In this document: positions 14,326 to 22,416 of the stretch, one piece after another
Layout of the letters: each line of letters opens with the position of its first letter
How positions within the stretch are numbered: position 1 is the first letter of the stretch
Assembly (NCBI GenBank): GCA_031425695.1
Contig: JANPJV010000232.1
Coordinates: 1-64,000, forward strand
Reading direction: 5' to 3'
From: JANPJV01 sp031425695
Lineage (GTDB): Bacteria > Pseudomonadota > Gammaproteobacteria > Xanthomonadales > SZUA-5
Length of the DNA stretch: 64,000 nt
Made by a program: the position numbers and the translations under genes
Notes under the pieces: generated by a model
What the model was told of the DNA's origin: nothing
Seen by the model: the letters and a program-made list of their open reading frames with translations, nothing else
The model's database searches: none

Positions 14326-16695
14326 ATGCGCCTCTCGGCCCTCAACACCAAGCTCTTCCGCGATCTCTGGCACGTCAAGAGCCAGGTGCTGGCGATCGTG
14401 TTGGTGATGGCAAGCGGGATCGCCACGTTTCTGATGGCGGTCTCGAATCTGGATTCGTTGTTTGCGACGCGGGAGCGGTTTTATCTGGAGTACCGGTTTG
14501 CGGACGTGTTCGGGGTCCTGAAGCGTGCGCCCTTGGGCGTGGGTGAGGATATTGCGGCGATAGCTGGCGTCGGGCGGGTGGAGCTCGCCATCAAGGCACC
14601 GATCCGCATCCGCCTGCCGGATTTCGCCGACCCGATTCGCGGCCTGATGATCTCGGTGCCCGACGTTGGCAACAAGGCGCTCAACCAGTTGTATCTGCGC
14701 GCGGGGCGCATGCCGGCGCCGTATGCGACCCGCGAGCTGGTGCTCGGCGAGGCCTTTGCCACGGCGCACCGGTTGCGGCCCGGCGCGCGCATTCCGCTGG
14801 TGATCAACGGCCGCGCGCAGGACTTCGAGGTGGTGGGGATCGCGATCTCGCCCGAGTACGTCTACCAAATCCAGCCGGGTGCGGCCTTCCCTGATTTCGA
14901 GCGCTTCGCGGTGACCTGGACCGGCCAGCGCGCGCTCGAGTCGGCGTTCGGCATGGACGGCGCCTTCAACAGCGTTGCGATCGCGCTTGCGCCTGGCGCA
15001 AGTCCGGAGCGCGTGATCGAGCGTCTCGACCCACTGCTCGAGCCCTACGGCGGGCTCGGGGCCATTGCCCGCGCGAACCAGCTCAGTCACAAATTTCTGC
15101 AGACAGAGTTCGACCAGCTGAAGACGATGGCGACGGTGTTCCCGGTGGTGTTCATGAGCGTCGCGGCGTTCCTGCTCAACGTTGTCTTCAGCCGCCTGAT
15201 TGCCACCCAGCGCGACCAGATTGCCATCCTCAAGGCCTTCGGCTACACGCATGCGGCCATCGGTGGCCATTACGCGGCGATGGTCAGCATCATCATCCTG
15301 CTCGGCTCGCTGGTCGGCATTGCCGGAGGGCTGGTGCTCGGCAAACTGCTCGCCGGGCTGTACATGAGCTTCTACCGTTTTCCTTATCTCGACTTCGTCG
15401 TCGCCCCGCAGGCGATCGCGCTCGCCGTGTTGATTTCGCTGGCGGCAGCCGGCGGGGGCGCGGCACGTTCCCTGCTCGGCGCGATGCGCATGACGCCCGC
15501 CGATGCAATGCGTCCGGAGGCACCGCCGCGCTACCAGCGCTCCTGGCTCGAGCGCATGCTGCCGCGGCGCTGGCTCGACCAGCCGACACGCATGATCCTG
15601 CGACAGCTTTCGCGACGCCCGGGCAAGGCGCTGGCGACCGTTTTCGGCATTGCGCTCGCGTGCGGCGTGCTCACGCTTGGCATGTTCCAGAAAGACGCGC
15701 TGATGTTCATGGTCGACCAGCAGTTTGGCCTCGCCCAGCGCTATGACCTGTCCGCGAGCTTCGTCGAGGCGCGCGGACCGGATGCCCTGGCGGAGATCCG
15801 TAATCTACCGGGCGTCCTTGGCGTCGAAGGCATGCGCACGGTCGGTGTACGCCTGCGCCACGGGCAACGACAGGTGCTGACCAGTCTCGAAGGGATGGAT
15901 GCGGAGGCGACGCTGAAGCGCGTGCTCGACGACCGCGCGAAGCCACGCAGCCCGCCGTCCGGCGGCGTGATGCTGACCGACCACCTGGCCAGCATGCTCG
16001 GCGTCGAGCGCGGGGACCACGTCGAGATCGAGCAGCTGCAAGGTGCGCGGCGGCGCTTCATGGTTCCGGTGGCCGGTACCGTCAGCGAGTACATCGGCAT
16101 TTCCGCCTATATGGAGCTGGACGCGATGAACCGCCTGCTCATGGAAGGCGAGCGCTACACGCATGCCCTGATGCGCGTCGATCCGGACCAGTCGGCTGCC
16201 CTCTACCAGACCCTCGAAGAGCGGCCCGGGGTTGCATCCGTCGGTTCCCGCAAGGCCGCCATCGACAATTTCTACCAGACCATGGCCGAGTCACTGCTGA
16301 TTTTCACCTACATTGCCACCCTGCTCGCGGCGCTGATCGCGTTCGGCGTGCTCTACAACACCGCGCGCATCGCCCTCGGCGAACGCGGGCGCGAGCTCGC
16401 CTCGCTACGCGTGCTCGGGTTCACCCGCGGCGAAGTCGCCTACATCCTGGTCGGCGAGATTGGCGTGCTCACGTTTGCCGCGATTCCGGTCGGCTGCCTG
16501 GTCGGCTACGGCCTCGCGCTGATCGTCGTCTCCGGCCTGCAGAGCGAACTCTTCCGCGTCCCCGCCCACGTCACCACCGCCACTTTCGCCAGCGCCACCG
16601 TGGTAGTACTGGTCTGCGCGATCCTCGCTTCGCTGGTCATCATCGTGCGGGTCCGGCACCTGGACCTGGTCGAGGTGTTGAAGACGCGGGAGTGA
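14326..16695 (+). CDS. FtsX-like ABC transporter permease, duplicated MacB/LolC type
   Basis: This 789-residue permease has two FtsX modules. An N-terminal helix near residues 20-42 is followed by a large periplasmic loop and three helices (about 260-390). A second helix near 455-475 is followed by another periplasmic domain and three C-terminal helices (about 645-780), ending in VRHLDLVEVLKTRE. Such proteins act by mechanotransmission in lipoprotein or small-molecule export. Starting at ATG 14326 excludes a 30-codon extension made of family E repeat. It pairs with the ATPase at 13354-14070. A periplasmic adaptor gene (HlyD type) is not present nearby. Confidence 0.85.
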   Translation: MRLSALNTKLFRDLWHVKSQVLAIVLVMASGIATFLMAVSNLDSLFATRERFYLEYRFADVFGVLKRAPLGVGEDIAAIAGVGRVELAIKAPIRIRLPDFADPIRGLMISVPDVGNKALNQLYLRAGRMPAPYATRELVLGEAFATAHRLRPGARIPLVINGRAQDFEVVGIAISPEYVYQIQPGAAFPDFERFAVTWTGQRALESAFGMDGAFNSVAIALAPGASPERVIERLDPLLEPYGGLGAIARANQLSHKFLQTEFDQLKTMATVFPVVFMSVAAFLLNVVFSRLIATQRDQIAILKAFGYTHAAIGGHYAAMVSIIILLGSLVGIAGGLVLGKLLAGLYMSFYRFPYLDFVVAPQAIALAVLISLAAAGGGAARSLLGAMRMTPADAMRPEAPPRYQRSWLERMLPRRWLDQPTRMILRQLSRRPGKALATVFGIALACGVLTLGMFQKDALMFMVDQQFGLAQRYDLSASFVEARGPDALAEIRNLPGVLGVEGMRTVGVRLRHGQRQVLTSLEGMDAEATLKRVLDDRAKPRSPPSGGVMLTDHLASMLGVERGDHVEIEQLQGARRRFMVPVAGTVSEYIGISAYMELDAMNRLLMEGERYTHALMRVDPDQSAALYQTLEERPGVASVGSRKAAIDNFYQTMAESLLIFTYIATLLAALIAFGVLYNTARIALGERGRELASLRVLGFTRGEVAYILVGEIGVLTFAAIPVGCLVGYGLALIVVSGLQSELFRVPAHVTTATFASATVVVLVCAILASLVIIVRVRHLDLVEVLKTRE

Positions 16696-16704
16696 CGAAA
16701 CGCG

Positions 16705-16781
16705 GGTTTCGGTTTCGGTTGTCGGTGTCGGAAGAGCGGCACTCCCGCTTTTTCCGAGACCGAAACCGACAACCGAAACCG
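16705..16781. repeat. Inverted repeat GGTTTCGGTTTCGGTTGTCGG (family B, copy 2)
   Basis: The left arm GGTTTCGGTTTCGGTTGTCGG (from 16705) faces CCGAAACCGACAACCGAAACC (to 16781). The centre contains a second short pair (AGCGGCACTCCCGCT). It occupies the whole convergent gap between the permease and AAA+ genes. The AAA+ stop codon abuts its end, so the repeat may serve as a two-way terminator. Confidence 0.85.
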
Positions 16782-18518
16782 TTACTTCCCCAGCAGCCGC
16801 ATGATCTCCTTGAACCGCATCTGCAATCCCTCGCGGTCGCCGTGGTCGGCGAGGAGTTTGAGCGCGGTGGGGACGAGGAAGGCCTGGTCGGTGCATTCAA
16901 TGATCGCGGCGATCTCCTGCATTTCGCGTTCGAGCGATTGCGTCGAGGGCATGAAGCCGTCGAGGGTGCTGGCGACGCGTGCCTTGGTGAGCGCAGTCTC
17001 GCCGGCAAGCAGGGCCTCGCGCCAGGCGCGGCCGACCAGTGCCTCGATGTCGGCGCCGGAGAGGTCACCGACGTACTTGACGTCGGGCACTTCCTCGGCG
17101 GCCAGCGGCGCGCCGAATTTCTTGGCGATGGTGACGAAATACGCCCGGATCTCTTCCTGCGTCTGCGGGTAGAACAGCGGGATGTGGATCTCGGCGCGGC
17201 CCTGGCGCTTCAGATCGATCGGCAGCAGGTCGGGGCGCGCCGTGAGCAGCATCCACACGATCTTGCCGCGGTAGTCGGTGTCGCCCATCGCGTTCGCGAT
17301 CATGCCGAAGACCCGGCTGCCGACGCCGGAATCGCCGCCCTGGTCGCGCTGGCCAAGCATGGCGTCGGCCTCGTCGATGATCACCATCACCGGACCCATG
17401 CCGCGCAGCACGCCGAGCACGCGTTCGAGATTGGCTTCCGTTTCACCGACGTATTTACTGCGGAAATTCTTGAGCTTGACGCACGGAATTCCGATCGAGC
17501 CGGCGAGGCAAGTGGCCAGGAAGGTCTTGCCAGTGCCGACCGGGCCGTTGAAGAGATAGCCCATGGGCGCGACGTCGAGGCGCCCGCGGCGGATGATCTC
17601 GGCGTCGTCGAGCAGGCGCTTCTTGGCCGCGTCGTGACCGACCACGCGCTCGAGGCCGTACTTGGGCTCGATGAACTCGAGCAGATCCTGCGCCTGGCGT
17701 TCGATCAGTTGCTTCTTGCGCGCCTTGAAGCGTTTTTCATCGAGCCGCTGCCCGCTCTTGCGTGCGCTTTCGACCAACACCGCGAGGTCGGCCAGCGTCA
17801 CGGCCGCAGTCTGCTGCGCGAGGGCTTCGATCGTGTAATCGCTGAAGGACGGCACGTCCATCGTGGCCGTCAGCACCTTCAAGAAGCGCAGCCGCTCGGA
17901 TTCATCCGGCAGCGGCAGCTCGATCGCGTTGACGTGCGGCGAGCTCACCAGCCGATCGTTGAAATCGGCGAGGCGCTCGTCGATCAGCACAAAGGCGAGG
18001 TTGGCGCGCTTGACATAGGGGTTGGCAGCCCACTTGAGCAGCATGACCAGATGGGTTGCTGTCGCCGGCCCGCCGCGCTCGCTGTCGGGCACCACGAACG
18101 AGGCGAAATCGATGATTACCGCAACCCGGATGCGGTTTTCCTCCTTGGCCGTCAACAGGTCGAGCACCAGACGATCGAGTAGCAGCAAGGCCTGGGTCGC
18201 ATCGCGCGGCAAGCGTTCGGGATCGCCCAGCCGCCGCGACATCACGCCGACCATCAACCGTTGACGCTCGACATCGCCGCCACCGCCGGCCTTGAGGCCA
18301 TGGGCGAGATCGAAGTTGACGACCAGGTCATAGCGCCCGAACACCTGCCCGCTCAGGAACTCGTTGAGTGAGCCGTACCTCTCGCCAGTCCCGCACGGCA
18401 CCAGGTCATTGGTGTTGCCGTGCAAGAGAAACATCGCCGACGTCCCGGCGTAATACAGGTCAGCAAACCGCTTGGCCCAGACGGGCCAGTGCTCGGGAAC
18501 GACAGTAGGCGTGTTCAT
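16782..18518 (-). CDS. Soluble tandem AAA+ ATPase (Ycf46/CDC48-like)
   Basis: The 578-residue protein has a C-terminal canonical AAA+ module: Walker A GPVGTGKT (about residue 325), Walker B VMVIIDEADA, sensor-like MLLTARPD and a predicted arginine-finger region. The N-terminal half resembles a degenerate AAA module, with LLHGNTNDLVP in place of a P-loop, a DFASFV segment and FVLIDERL. It therefore looks like a ring ATPase with one dead and one live domain. It has no membrane helix or protease domain, so it is not FtsH. Neighbours give no pathway. Remodelling of an unknown protein is the safest inference. Codon use and GC match the surroundings. Confidence 0.75.
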   Translation of the reverse strand: MNTPTVVPEHWPVWAKRFADLYYAGTSAMFLLHGNTNDLVPCGTGERYGSLNEFLSGQVFGRYDLVVNFDLAHGLKAGGGGDVERQRLMVGVMSRRLGDPERLPRDATQALLLLDRLVLDLLTAKEENRIRVAVIIDFASFVVPDSERGGPATATHLVMLLKWAANPYVKRANLAFVLIDERLADFNDRLVSSPHVNAIELPLPDESERLRFLKVLTATMDVPSFSDYTIEALAQQTAAVTLADLAVLVESARKSGQRLDEKRFKARKKQLIERQAQDLLEFIEPKYGLERVVGHDAAKKRLLDDAEIIRRGRLDVAPMGYLFNGPVGTGKTFLATCLAGSIGIPCVKLKNFRSKYVGETEANLERVLGVLRGMGPVMVIIDEADAMLGQRDQGGDSGVGSRVFGMIANAMGDTDYRGKIVWMLLTARPDLLPIDLKRQGRAEIHIPLFYPQTQEEIRAYFVTIAKKFGAPLAAEEVPDVKYVGDLSGADIEALVGRAWREALLAGETALTKARVASTLDGFMPSTQSLEREMQEIAAIIECTDQAFLVPTALKLLADHGDREGLQMRFKEIMRLLGK

Positions 18519-18600
18519 GCAGGTCGGCCGTTGAAGGTCACCCTGGATGATGCCGCAGGGTGTGACGCCTGGGTGCGGGACTGTCGCAAACTGGACGCAC

Positions 18601-18622
18601 GCAGATCAGAGCTCTGATCTGC
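18601..18622. repeat. Perfect 22-base palindrome GCAGATCAGAGCTCTGATCTGC
   Basis: The site reads GCAGATCAGAG/CTCTGATCTGC without a loop and continues into GCGCC. The same GCGCAGATCAGAGC arm is found at both ends of the larger inverted repeat at 2752-2900. It lies in the gap between the kinase stop (18651) and the AAA+ start (18518). Both genes are on the minus strand. Confidence 0.8.
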
Positions 18623-18650
18623 GCCATCCCGATTGCGACCAACCCCCCGC

Positions 18651-19967
18651 TTACGCATGGAACCGCAGCGAGGCCCTGGCCCCACCCTCGGGCCGCGGCT
18701 TGAGCTCGGCGGTCCAGCCGTAGAGGGCGCAGAGGCGCTTGACGATGGCGAGGCCGAGGCCGGCGCCGCTGGTACCGCCGGACGAGCTGCCGCGCACGTG
18801 GCGGTCGAACAGTCCGGCGGCTTCCTCATCAGTGAAGCCGGGGCCGGAGTCTTCGACGACCACGCCGTGCTCGTGCACGCACACGCGCACCTCGCCCTCG
18901 CGCGTGTATTTGACCGCGTTGCCGACCAAGTTGTTGAGCACCACGGCGATCACCGCTTCGGGCGCTGCCACCTCGGGCTTGGCGTTGACGTCGATCGTGA
19001 GGCGCACCGGCTTGCCGCCGATCTGCGGGCGATGCGCCTCGACCACTTCGGCAGCTACCTTGGCAACATCCGAGACCTCGCCATCCTGCGGTCCCTGGCG
19101 CTCGCTGCGCGAAAGCAGCAGCAGCGCCGAGATCAGCTCGGTGGATTGCTTCGACGCCCGCTCGATGCGCTTCAGGCGATCGCGGGTCTTGTCGGAAAGA
19201 TCCGGTTGCGACTGGATCAATTCGATCGACGACTGGATCACCGCGAGCGGCGTGCGCAACTCGTGGCTGACGTCCGAATTGAACTCGCGATCGCGTTCGA
19301 CCAGGGCGGTCAGCTGTCCGGCGTAATTGTCCAGTGCGACCGCCATCTGCCCGATTTCGTCGTCGGCAAAGTGCGGTGCCAACGGCTCATGGCGACCGCG
19401 TCGGCTGATCGCTTCGAGCCGTCGCGCGAGCTCGGCCACCGGTGCCATGACGCGTGAGGATGACCAGAATCCGAGCGCCAGCGCGAGCAGCGAGAATGAG
19501 ACTACGGTCGCACACAGCAGCCAGATCAGCAGCTCGCGACCACGCTCCTCCTCGGTGATGTCGTATTGCAGGAAGAACCAGACGTTCGACTCTTTGCGGA
19601 CCGCCAGCTTGTACGTGATCGTCCCGGTCGAGGTGTTCTCGCTTACACGATGCACTCCGTTGGGCAGCGCCTGCCAGGCAAATGGTTGGCGTGCAAAACG
19701 CTCCGGGCCGACGATTTTTCCCGTGATCTTGGAAAAGCTGAAGTAGATGGGACCCTTGCCCTGCTGCTGCTCCTGGTAATAGGCCTCCGCGAACGCCTTC
19801 AGCTCGCGCTCGAGCGTGTCACCGATCAGCCCGTCCTCGAGATAGCCACGCAGCAGTACCACCGCAACCGCGAACAGCGCCGTCAGCGTCGTGCCGAACA
19901 GCGCAAACGAAATGATGATGCGGGTGCGAAGCCGCTGGCGATGGCGCGCAGTAGTCAGGGCGTACAT
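18651..19967 (-). CDS. Sensor histidine kinase, ColS-like
   Basis: This 438-residue kinase has an N-terminal helix (about 15-38), a periplasmic domain of about 120 residues, and a second helix (about 168-190). HAMP-like linker, HisKA with the phospho-accepting histidine in DVSHELRTPL, and HATPase with N box NNLVGNAVKYT, DSGPGF and GAGLGLAIVKRL follow. It lies downstream of the response regulator. The regulator's resemblance to ColR suggests a ColS-like role in envelope or metal stress sensing, but the kinase alone is not specific. The ExxE pairs in its periplasmic loop would suit metal sensing (inference). Confidence 0.75.
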   Translation of the reverse strand: MYALTTARHRQRLRTRIIISFALFGTTLTALFAVAVVLLRGYLEDGLIGDTLERELKAFAEAYYQEQQQGKGPIYFSFSKITGKIVGPERFARQPFAWQALPNGVHRVSENTSTGTITYKLAVRKESNVWFFLQYDITEEERGRELLIWLLCATVVSFSLLALALGFWSSSRVMAPVAELARRLEAISRRGRHEPLAPHFADDEIGQMAVALDNYAGQLTALVERDREFNSDVSHELRTPLAVIQSSIELIQSQPDLSDKTRDRLKRIERASKQSTELISALLLLSRSERQGPQDGEVSDVAKVAAEVVEAHRPQIGGKPVRLTIDVNAKPEVAAPEAVIAVVLNNLVGNAVKYTREGEVRVCVHEHGVVVEDSGPGFTDEEAAGLFDRHVRGSSSGGTSGAGLGLAIVKRLCALYGWTAELKPRPEGGARASLRFHA

Positions 19968-20035
19968 GGCTTACCGACAATCGTTCCGACTGACACAAGG
20001 CCCACAGAAAAAGTTCGTTTAGGTTAACGAGGCCC

Positions 20036-20070
20036 GTCGCGCAGCAAAAACCGCGTTTTTGCTCCGCGGG
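20036..20070. repeat. Hairpin AGCAAAAAC-CGC-GTTTTTGCT (copy 1)
   Basis: GTCGCGCAGCAAAAACCGCG, then TTTTTGCTCCGCGGG, forms a 9-base stem with a three-base loop. A near-identical copy is at 29286-29319 with loop CAC. It lies between the response regulator and the kinase, next to the tandem repeat at 20085-20190. Confidence 0.75.
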
Positions 20071-20084
20071 CGAACTCCGCTTTG

Positions 20085-20190
20085 AACCGGGCGGAAGTCG
20101 CAGACTTCCGCACGAAAGATTTCAACCGGGCGGAAGTCGCAGACTTCCGCACGAAAGATTTCAACCGGGCGGAAGTCGCAGACTTCCGCC
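20085..20190. repeat. Tandem direct repeat, three copies of a 39-base unit containing a hairpin
   Basis: Units start at 20085, 20124 and 20163. Each begins AACCGGGCGGAAGTCGCAGA, continues CTTCCGC, and the first two end ACGAAAGATTTC. Every unit contains the palindrome GCGGAAGTC-GCA-GACTTCCGC. The last copy abuts the response regulator stop at 20195. There are no spacers, so it is not a CRISPR array. Three stacked hairpins between regulator and kinase could lower kinase expression relative to the regulator (inference). Confidence 0.9.
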
Positions 20191-20194
20191 CGAG

Positions 20195-20872
20195 TCACGA
20201 TTCGGGCTCGACCAGCCGATAGCCGATGCCATGGCGGGTCTGGATCAGCGGCTTGTCGAAGGGCTTGTCGATCGCCGCGCGCAAGGTGTGGATGTGCACG
20301 CGCAGGGAATCGCTGTCGGGCAGCTCCTCGCCCCAGACGCGCATCTCGAGTTCCTGGCGGGTCACCACCGAGGGGCTCGCCTCCATCAGGCATTGCAGGA
20401 TCTTGAGCGCGATCGGGTTGAGCTGGATGCTCTTGCCCTGGCGCACGACCACCAGCGTGTCCAGGTTGTAGGCGAGATCGGCCACGGTCAGCACGCGTGC
20501 CTGCTGCGGCTTGCTGCGGCGGACCAGCACCATGATCCGCGCCTCGAGCTCCTGCAGGGCGAATGGCTTGACCATGTAGTCGTCGGCACCGGTCTCGAAG
20601 CCGGCGAGCTTCTGCTGCAGGGCGTCGCGCGCGGTCAACATCAGCACTGGCGTGTGCTTGCGCGCCTCCTGGCGCAGCTTGCGACAGACCTCGAGGCCAT
20701 CCATCCCGGGCAGCATCAGGTCGAGCACGATGACTTCGTAGTCGTTGACCACGGCGAGGTGCAGCCCGGTGATGCCGTCACCGGCAAAATCGACCACGTG
20801 GCTGCGGTCGCTCAGGTAGTCGCCGATGTTGCTGGCGATATCCGGATTGTCTTCGATGACCAGGATGCGCAT
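20195..20872 (-). CDS. OmpR-family response regulator, ColR-like
   Basis: This 225-residue regulator has a receiver domain (MRILVIEDN, phospho-acceptor aspartate in VLDLMLPGMDG, lysine in VKPF) and a winged-helix DNA-binding domain. The DNA-binding domain carries PDSDSLRVHIHTLRAAIDKP and HGIGYRL, spellings that I recognise from ColR of pseudomonads and xanthomonads. The ATG at 20872 starts the receiver exactly, so a 24-codon extension is rejected. The kinase lies downstream on the same strand, separated by 227 bases of repeats. ColR-type systems usually control outer-membrane and lipid A genes. Confidence 0.8.
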   Translation of the reverse strand: MRILVIEDNPDIASNIGDYLSDRSHVVDFAGDGITGLHLAVVNDYEVIVLDLMLPGMDGLEVCRKLRQEARKHTPVLMLTARDALQQKLAGFETGADDYMVKPFALQELEARIMVLVRRSKPQQARVLTVADLAYNLDTLVVVRQGKSIQLNPIALKILQCLMEASPSVVTRQELEMRVWGEELPDSDSLRVHIHTLRAAIDKPFDKPLIQTRHGIGYRLVEPES

Positions 20873-21053
20873 TTGCAGGCTCAAAAGTTGGCACGCGGCG
20901 CGCGCGGGATGGGCGGATCTTGTACGAGTTGACGTGGTGCGCACGAGAATGCCTGAAAAGCGTCCGCGCGCAGCGCAGACCCACCACCAGCAAAAGACGT
21001 TCGGAGCCCGTCACGCAAATCGATTCATGCGAAGGACCCGGAACTTGAAGGCA

Positions 21054-21104
21054 AAAAAAAGCCCGGGGGGCGTTCTTGGGGGAATCCGCCAGCCCGGGCT
21101 TTTA
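21054..21104. terminator. Terminator-like hairpin flanked by A and T tracts
   Basis: A7 (21054-21060) is followed by GCCCGGG, a 25-base loop, CCCGGGC and TTTT. On the minus strand it ends in a run of at least seven T, a good intrinsic terminator. On the plus strand it has a T4 tail. No annotated gene ends just before it on either strand: the nearest minus-strand stop is 416 bases away. It may terminate an unannotated transcript. Confidence 0.6.
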
Positions 21105-21186
21105 AAGTACTGCCCCGATTACCGTAATCTCAGCCTCACCAAAGCGACGGCCTCACTACGATGGGTGCGACGCTAGCGAAGGCGAC

Positions 21187-21225
21187 CTTAAATCGAAGTT
21201 AAGAGGGTCTTCGAGGGGTGTTAAG
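21187..21225. promoter_or_regulatory. Cluster of CTTAA/TTAAG half-sites, possible response-regulator operator
   Basis: CTTAA (21187-21191) and TTAAG (21199-21203) form an inverted pair. A further TTAAG at 21221 lies exactly 22 bases (two 11-base steps) after the previous one. OmpR-family regulators bind repeats with about 11-base spacing, and PmrA/QseB boxes contain TTAA half-sites. No binding evidence exists here, and the target gene is unclear. Confidence 0.3.
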
Positions 21226-21291
21226 CGAGGCAACCCTGCCATAGGTCATGGCCCCGATGCGCCTAAACCCAAAGCGCGCGCCCGGGTCTGA

Positions 21292-21498
21292 AGTAGGCCG
21301 GGTCCTATGCGCCCGCCGCTTCGAATTTCCCCGCTGCAGCACGACCGCAAGGCGCCCGGCTGTGGCGACGGAGCGGATTGATCCTTCGCATCTGGTTCCC
21401 AGCACCGCACATCGGCTCCGTCGTGAGAGCCGGGCGCCTTGCGCTCGACACATGTCCGCGAAAGTCAGGACTGGCCGGGCGCATGGGACCCGGCCTAC
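21292..21498. repeat. Nested inverted repeat, outer GTAGGCCGGGTCC arms
   Basis: The outer arms are GTAGGCCGGGTCCTATGCGC (from 21292) and GCGCATGGGACCCGGCCTAC (to 21498). The inner arms (21347-21374 and 21415-21442) read GCAAGGCGCCCGGCTGTGGC, then GACGGAGC, and the complement. The element lies just downstream of the class D beta-lactamase-like gene (minus strand). Confidence 0.85.
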
Positions 21499-21519
21499 CG
21501 CAGGACAACAGAACGCGGC

Positions 21520-22416
21520 TTACTTCGTCCCACCCGCGCTGGTCGTCGTCGGGGCCACTGCGGCCGGCGCGGCTGGCGCCAACGGATCAGCCATCGCCGG
21601 TGCCACCAGCGGTTCGGCCGGGGCCGGCAGGAAGCCAAGCTCGATCATCGAGCCCTTCACGATGTCGAGGCGCACGCCACTGAAGTCGGCCAGTGACTTG
21701 CCATCGAGGTTGAGCGCGTAATACCAGACCTTGTTGGCGCTTTCGATGTAGCCGACCAGCCAGCCGAGGTAGGTGCCGTCGGGCATCGGGCAGGAGCCGT
21801 ACTTTCCGAAGATCTTGTAATCGACCGTCTGCTCGACGATCAGCGCGTCCTGCACCAGCTTGTGAATGCGCGGATTGAAGCCGAGCTTGCCGTCGCGCAG
21901 CGCCTTCATGAAGTCGATCTGCTCGAACGAGTTGACCAGCAGGGTGCTCGACATCCAGAACTTGTCGAGGCTGCCGGTAATGTCGGCATTGCCGTACTTG
22001 AGGCGCTTCAGGTTCTGCGAGATGCGCGCGCTGCCCATCTTCACCGCGAGCTCCTGCGCATACCAGCGCACCGAATCCTTGAGCGCGCTGTCGAAGGTCT
22101 GCTCGCGCTGCCAGGACATCGGCCAGGTCGGCGCATCCGCGTACTTGGTCGGGTCGAAGGCCCACGGCACGTCGTTTTCCTTGAGCACGCCGGTACCGAG
22201 CGCGATCACCATGTGCGGGACCAGGTAGGTCGCACACGGCGGCAGCCGCTCGGTCAGCCGCGGCGTATTGACGCGGAAGGAAAGCTTGCTTTGCGCATCG
22301 TAGATTTCGAGCGCGCCGTAGCGGCCCTTGAACTGGCCGGAAAGCATGGCGGCAGAAACGGCAGGCGCCAGCGCGAGCAGAAGCGCGGCAGAGGCCAGTC
22401 GGAAGAGAAATCGCAT
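21520..22416 (-). CDS. Secreted class D beta-lactamase/transpeptidase-like protein lacking the catalytic Ser and Lys
   Basis: The 298-residue protein has a signal peptide (about 1-22) and aligns along its length with OXA-type enzymes: ALGTGVLKEND, W102-type loop, LKYGNADITGSLDKFW (YGN at 141-143), LGFNPRIHKLVQDALIVE, and GTYLGWLVGYIE. The active-site tetrad STFK is replaced by A62-T-Y-L65, and KTG by K205-Y-G. Both the nucleophile and the carbamylated lysine are therefore gone, and hydrolysis of beta-lactams by the normal mechanism is not possible. S115 of the SxV motif remains. A Pro/Ala-rich tail of about 30 residues ends the protein. A binding or sensory role at the cell wall is inferred. 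Start at ATG 22416 excludes a 49-codon extension. Confidence 0.75.
   Translation of the reverse strand: MRFLFRLASAALLLALAPAVSAAMLSGQFKGRYGALEIYDAQSKLSFRVNTPRLTERLPPCATYLVPHMVIALGTGVLKENDVPWAFDPTKYADAPTWPMSWQREQTFDSALKDSVRWYAQELAVKMGSARISQNLKRLKYGNADITGSLDKFWMSSTLLVNSFEQIDFMKALRDGKLGFNPRIHKLVQDALIVEQTVDYKIFGKYGSCPMPDGTYLGWLVGYIESANKVWYYALNLDGKSLADFSGVRLDIVKGSMIELGFLPAPAEPLVAPAMADPLAPAAPAAVAPTTTSAGGTK

Larger units (their letters stand above)
20873..21519. other. Repeat-rich intergenic region with a terminator and possible regulatory sites
   Basis: These 647 bases contain no ORF that I would support. They hold a partial family F arm (20956-20985), a terminator-like hairpin (21054-21104), a cluster of TTAAG half-sites (21187-21225) and a nested inverted repeat (21292-21498). 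Both flanking genes are on the minus strand. The stretch between 21104 and 21190 could hold a small RNA or only the 5' end of the regulator transcript. Confidence 0.5.

Noticed and set aside
16692..18182. A 496-codon plus-strand ORF opposite the AAA+ gene
   Set aside because: The opposite strand has Walker A, Walker B and sensor motifs. The plus-strand product is His/Arg-rich with no domain, a typical antisense shadow in GC-rich DNA.
20085..20190. Possible CRISPR array
   Set aside because: The three units are contiguous with a 39-base period and no unique spacers, and no cas genes are present.
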